Shown here in pieces: positions 40,260 through 42,551 of a stretch of 42,551 nt of DNA. How positions within the stretch are numbered: position 1 is the stretch's first letter; every line of letters begins with the position of its first letter. Source of the DNA: Chloroflexota bacterium (GTDB taxonomy: Bacteria > Chloroflexota > Dehalococcoidia > UBA1127 > JACQUN01); the NCBI GenBank assembly GCA_016210285.1, contig JACQUN010000077.1, forward strand, positions 1-42,551. The letters are read 5' to 3'. The translations under genes and the position numbers were made by a program. The notes under the pieces were generated by a model, which saw nothing but the letters and a program-made list of their open reading frames with translations, made no database searches and was not told the origin of the DNA.

Positions 40260-41288
40260 ATGGCACTCCGCTTTGGCGTGGCCCTGCGCCCTGAACGGTT
40301 CGACGAGTTGGCCCCCCAGGTCGAGACTGCTGAAGCCCTGGGGTACGCCCTGGTAGGCGTAACCGAATCGGTGGCCCTAGCCCGGGACCCCTGGATGGCC
40401 CTGGTGGTGACGGCCCAGCGCACCCGCAGGGTGCCCATCGGCACCCTGGTGACCAATCCCCTGGTTCGCCATCCCACCGCCCTGGCGGCCGCTGCCGCCA
40501 GCTTGGCGGAGCTGGCCCCTGGGCGCATCTACATCGGGATCGCCAGCGGCTACTCCGGGGTCTATAACCTGGGGATGAAGCCAGCCTCCCTTGCCTACCT
40601 GGAAGCGTATGTCCACGCGGTGCGGGGCTTGCTGGAGAAGGGGGAAGCCCAGTTCCAAGGGCAGCATCTGGAGGTCAGTTGGGCACACGCCAGCATTCCT
40701 ATCTACATTGCTGCCCACGGCCCCAAGGCGGCTCGCCTGGCAGGCCGCATCGGCGACGGCGTGATCCTGGGCATGGGTGTTGCCCCAGAGGTGGTGGACT
40801 CCTGCCTCTCCCTGGTGGAGGCAGGCGCCCTGGAGGCTGGAAGGAAGCTGGGAGACCTGGATGTCTGGTGGAACTGTAACTGGTTCGTGGACCCTGAGCC
40901 CGGCCGGGCGAGGCGCGAGGCCGCCTGGCGGGTCGCCAGCGCGGCGCAGCACCTGGCGTACCAGGGCTTTAAGGGGAAGCTCGTACCCCCGGATCTCCAT
41001 GCGCCGCTGGAGCGGCTGGCGGCAGCCTACGACATGCGGCGACACGGCCTCCCTGACGCCGCCATGCGCCAGCACTACATCCAACTGGCAGAGGAGCTTG
41101 GGGTGGCGGACTACCTGGTCGGACGCTACGCCATCGCCGGGACGCCAGAGGAGTGTATGGCCCAGCTCCGGCGGCTCGAGGAGGCAGGGGCAACGCGGTT
41201 CACCGACGTGGTCCGGCCTCCCGACCCGCTGGGCGTCATGCGACGGTGGCAGGAGCTGGTGATAGGGCCCTACGCCAGGACGCAGTGA
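40260..41288 (+). CDS. LLM-class flavin/F420-dependent oxidoreductase
   Basis: A 342-residue TIM-barrel oxidoreductase of the luciferase-like/MER family, which commonly uses F420 or FMN. Typical segments are LAPQVETAEALGYALVGVTES, RRVPIGTLVTNPLVRHPTALAAAAASLAELAPGRIYIGIASGYSG, SIPIYIAAHGPKAARLAGRIGDGVILG, and the C-terminal GTPEECMAQLRRLEEAGATRF. Residues distinguishing F420 from FMN cannot be judged safely. The ATG at 40260 follows AGGAGGAGG. It lies 49 bases after thrS and may be co-transcribed. Its stop overlaps a GTG that opens a short AcpS-like fragment. Confidence 0.88.
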   Translation: MALRFGVALRPERFDELAPQVETAEALGYALVGVTESVALARDPWMALVVTAQRTRRVPIGTLVTNPLVRHPTALAAAAASLAELAPGRIYIGIASGYSGVYNLGMKPASLAYLEAYVHAVRGLLEKGEAQFQGQHLEVSWAHASIPIYIAAHGPKAARLAGRIGDGVILGMGVAPEVVDSCLSLVEAGALEAGRKLGDLDVWWNCNWFVDPEPGRARREAAWRVASAAQHLAYQGFKGKLVPPDLHAPLERLAAAYDMRRHGLPDAAMRQHYIQLAEELGVADYLVGRYAIAGTPEECMAQLRRLEEAGATRFTDVVRPPDPLGVMRRWQELVIGPYARTQ

Positions 41289-41368
41289 GGGTGGCTGGCA
41301 TTGATCTCGTTGAGCTGGCTACAACACAAAGAGCAGCAAGAGCAGTGGCCCGAGAACGACCAGCTTGA
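41285..41368 (+). pseudogene. Short GIDLVELA-type fragment (possible broken gene)
   Basis: A GTG overlapping the preceding stop as GTGA opens a 27-codon frame, VRVAGIDLVELA then unrelated residues, ending in TGA at 41368. The first dozen residues look like the N-terminus of an AcpS-type phosphopantetheinyl transferase (GIDLVE). After about 41320 both the similarity and the high G+C stop together. I read it as the stump of a coupled gene cut by a junction with foreign or misassembled DNA. It is only 12 residues, so chance is a real alternative. Confidence 0.3.
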
Positions 41369-42551
41369 GACAGCCCGTGCCTTGCGCTTCACAACCTATG
41401 ACCATGAGCCTGTTGGTCGCTTTCTTGTGGGTCGGCTCAACTTGAGCGTGCCTGGCTTCGTGGTGCTCGCTCTTGTTGCTACTGCCTGCCTCCATCTTAT
41501 TGCTGTCTTGCTCTACACCGTCCTCTTTCCATCCGCCCTACCTGACCTTGCTAGGTTTCAGTACACCGAGTGGCCTTCGGTAATCTTCTCCTGGGTTGTG
41601 ATCCCGCTCATTCTAGCATTCTACCCTTGGATGACTCGCGTGACCGGACGCATTATCGCTGACCTATGTTTAGATGGGGTAGTCGAAAGAGAGAAGAACT
41701 CCTTGCGCGCCCTTGTTCTTGATGGCCGTCACTCCCTAAAGCACAACCTCTGTGATAAACGATGGACCTATGCGGCCCTGGGAGTAGCAGCTCTATGGTC
41801 GTTTGCGGCGATAGGCATTGGTTTCTCCGGTCAATGGCGAGCCACACTCCGAGTCGGCTCTGACATCTGGTTGTTTAACATGGTTACCATTCCGGGTTTT
41901 GCGATTGCTCTATACATGCTGGGCATTATTGTTGCCCGAGAATTGGCAACAATCCATGGACTCTATCGGCTTTTCAACGAGCGCCTACCTGGCGGGAAGG
42001 CGTCCGAAACCATTCGTGTTCGCCCCTGGCATCCGGATGGATGCGGTGGGTTACATCGTCTCAATGGCTACAGCATTCGTTTCTCCTACCTCATTGCCCT
42101 GTGTGGCTTTGGCCTCTTGCTCGCTACATACCTGTCTGTGCGCACATTCACCCTCACGGGTTCGCTCAAACACGATCCGATTCTGTGGCTAGCAATAGCC
42201 ATCTATCTTGTGCTGGCACCTGCCGTGTTCTTCTTGACACTGGGTTCGGCACACCGTGCCATGCTTCGTTCGAAAACCGAGCATCTGCGCGTCATCTCAG
42301 AGCAACTTGATCAAGAATATCGCAGTGCCAAGTCCAATTTGGCAGCGGAAAGTGGCGTATTGGTAGCGTATACAGAGAAAGTAAAGCGCCTCCATGAACT
42401 GTGCAACCTAACGGCGAAGTTTCCGGTTTGGCCTTTTGACGCGACAACCCTACGCCGCTTTGCTGTAGCGGTAATCGCACCTTTCGGTACCACAGGAATA
42501 TCTATTGGCCTCAATGTCGCTGTAAATTTCTTTAGCAGGGTGCTGAAAAAC
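41301..42551 (+). CDS. Polytopic membrane protein of unknown family, 3' end beyond window
   Basis: An uninterrupted frame of 417 codons running off the right edge with no stop. From the first codon it predicts a soluble stretch (to about 45). Hydrophobic segments follow at about 47-76, 90-112, 155-175, 187-211, 258-277 and 288-312. Then comes a charged, probably coiled-coil region (about 314-365), PVWPFDATTLRRF, and a final hydrophobic segment (about 384-410). I do not recognise the family; the shape suggests a membrane sensor or a structural protein with a cytoplasmic coil. No ATG lies near the start: TTG at 41301 (GAGGGTGG upstream) or 41310 are candidates, and the true start may have been lost. 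G+C is near 50% and codon choice is unlike its neighbours. Confidence 0.6.
   Translation, partial: MISLSWLQHKEQQEQWPENDQLETARALRFTTYDHEPVGRFLVGRLNLSVPGFVVLALVATACLHLIAVLLYTVLFPSALPDLARFQYTEWPSVIFSWVVIPLILAFYPWMTRVTGRIIADLCLDGVVEREKNSLRALVLDGRHSLKHNLCDKRWTYAALGVAALWSFAAIGIGFSGQWRATLRVGSDIWLFNMVTIPGFAIALYMLGIIVARELATIHGLYRLFNERLPGGKASETIRVRPWHPDGCGGLHRLNGYSIRFSYLIALCGFGLLLATYLSVRTFTLTGSLKHDPILWLAIAIYLVLAPAVFFLTLGSAHRAMLRSKTEHLRVISEQLDQEYRSAKSNLAAESGVLVAYTEKVKRLHELCNLTAKFPVWPFDATTLRRFAVAVIAPFGTTGISIGLNVAVNFFSRVLKN

Overview
The window is high-GC (mostly about two thirds G+C) bacterial chromosome with tightly packed genes, ordinary Shine-Dalgarno sites, and several promoters that closely match the sigma-70 consensus with 17-base spacing. 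The likely source is a Chloroflexota bacterium, perhaps near Dehalococcoidia/SAR202. Supporting this are a giant glycosyltransferase fused to a Chlor_Arch_YYY (DUF2298) membrane domain, a threonyl-tRNA synthetase without a TGS domain, a flavin/F420-type LLM oxidoreductase, CaiB/BaiF and acyl-CoA metabolism, a ferredoxin-linked 2-oxoacid oxidoreductase, and the abundant TTCGACAAGCTC palindromic repeats. The taxonomic placement is an inference. No rRNA, tRNA, CRISPR array or transposase gene was recognised.

Layout. Positions 1-4600 hold a repeat, a CaiB/BaiF CoA-transferase, a GyrI-like protein and an MFS transporter. A minus-strand FrnE/DsbA-like thiol oxidoreductase follows, whose active-site first cysteine codon is TGA: the strongest candidate for something new here is a selenoprotein with a UPWC active site. 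Positions 4810-9612 encode the 1600-residue glycosyltransferase/YYY protein. Positions 9620-14277 (minus) are a K+ uptake operon (KtrB/TrkH, KtrA, UspA, a short RCK protein, a second TrkA) ending in pheA. Positions 14467-17005 (minus) are yceD-rpmF-fabD-nusB-acpP, a fatty acid/ribosome housekeeping operon.

Positions 17354-22386 (plus) are a divergent 2-oxoacid:ferredoxin oxidoreductase (fused gamma/delta, alpha, beta) followed by an acyl-CoA synthetase. A TauE/SafE exporter and acpS follow. On the minus strand (24240-29384) lie an unusual one-chain acyl-AMP ligase/ACP/PlsC acyltransferase, an MBL-fold hydrolase and a gamma-glutamyltransferase. Plus-strand CocE/NonD hydrolase and MaoC-like genes come next. 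A DUF1697 gene sits inside a split palindromic element (32198-33088), an apparently mobile or cassette-like unit. Positions 33098-36919 (minus) pair a GH3-type acyl-amido synthetase with a membrane sensor histidine kinase. A secreted protein of unknown function, thrS and an LLM oxidoreductase follow. The right edge (about 41300 to the end) abruptly drops to about 50% G+C and carries an unfinished polytopic membrane protein.

Functional themes are lipid/acyl-CoA chemistry (FabD, AcpP, AcpS, two acyl-AMP enzymes, PlsC, MaoC, CaiB), anaerobic ferredoxin-linked carbon metabolism, potassium homeostasis and redox (selenothiol) chemistry. Several small palindromic repeat families punctuate the intergenic spaces.
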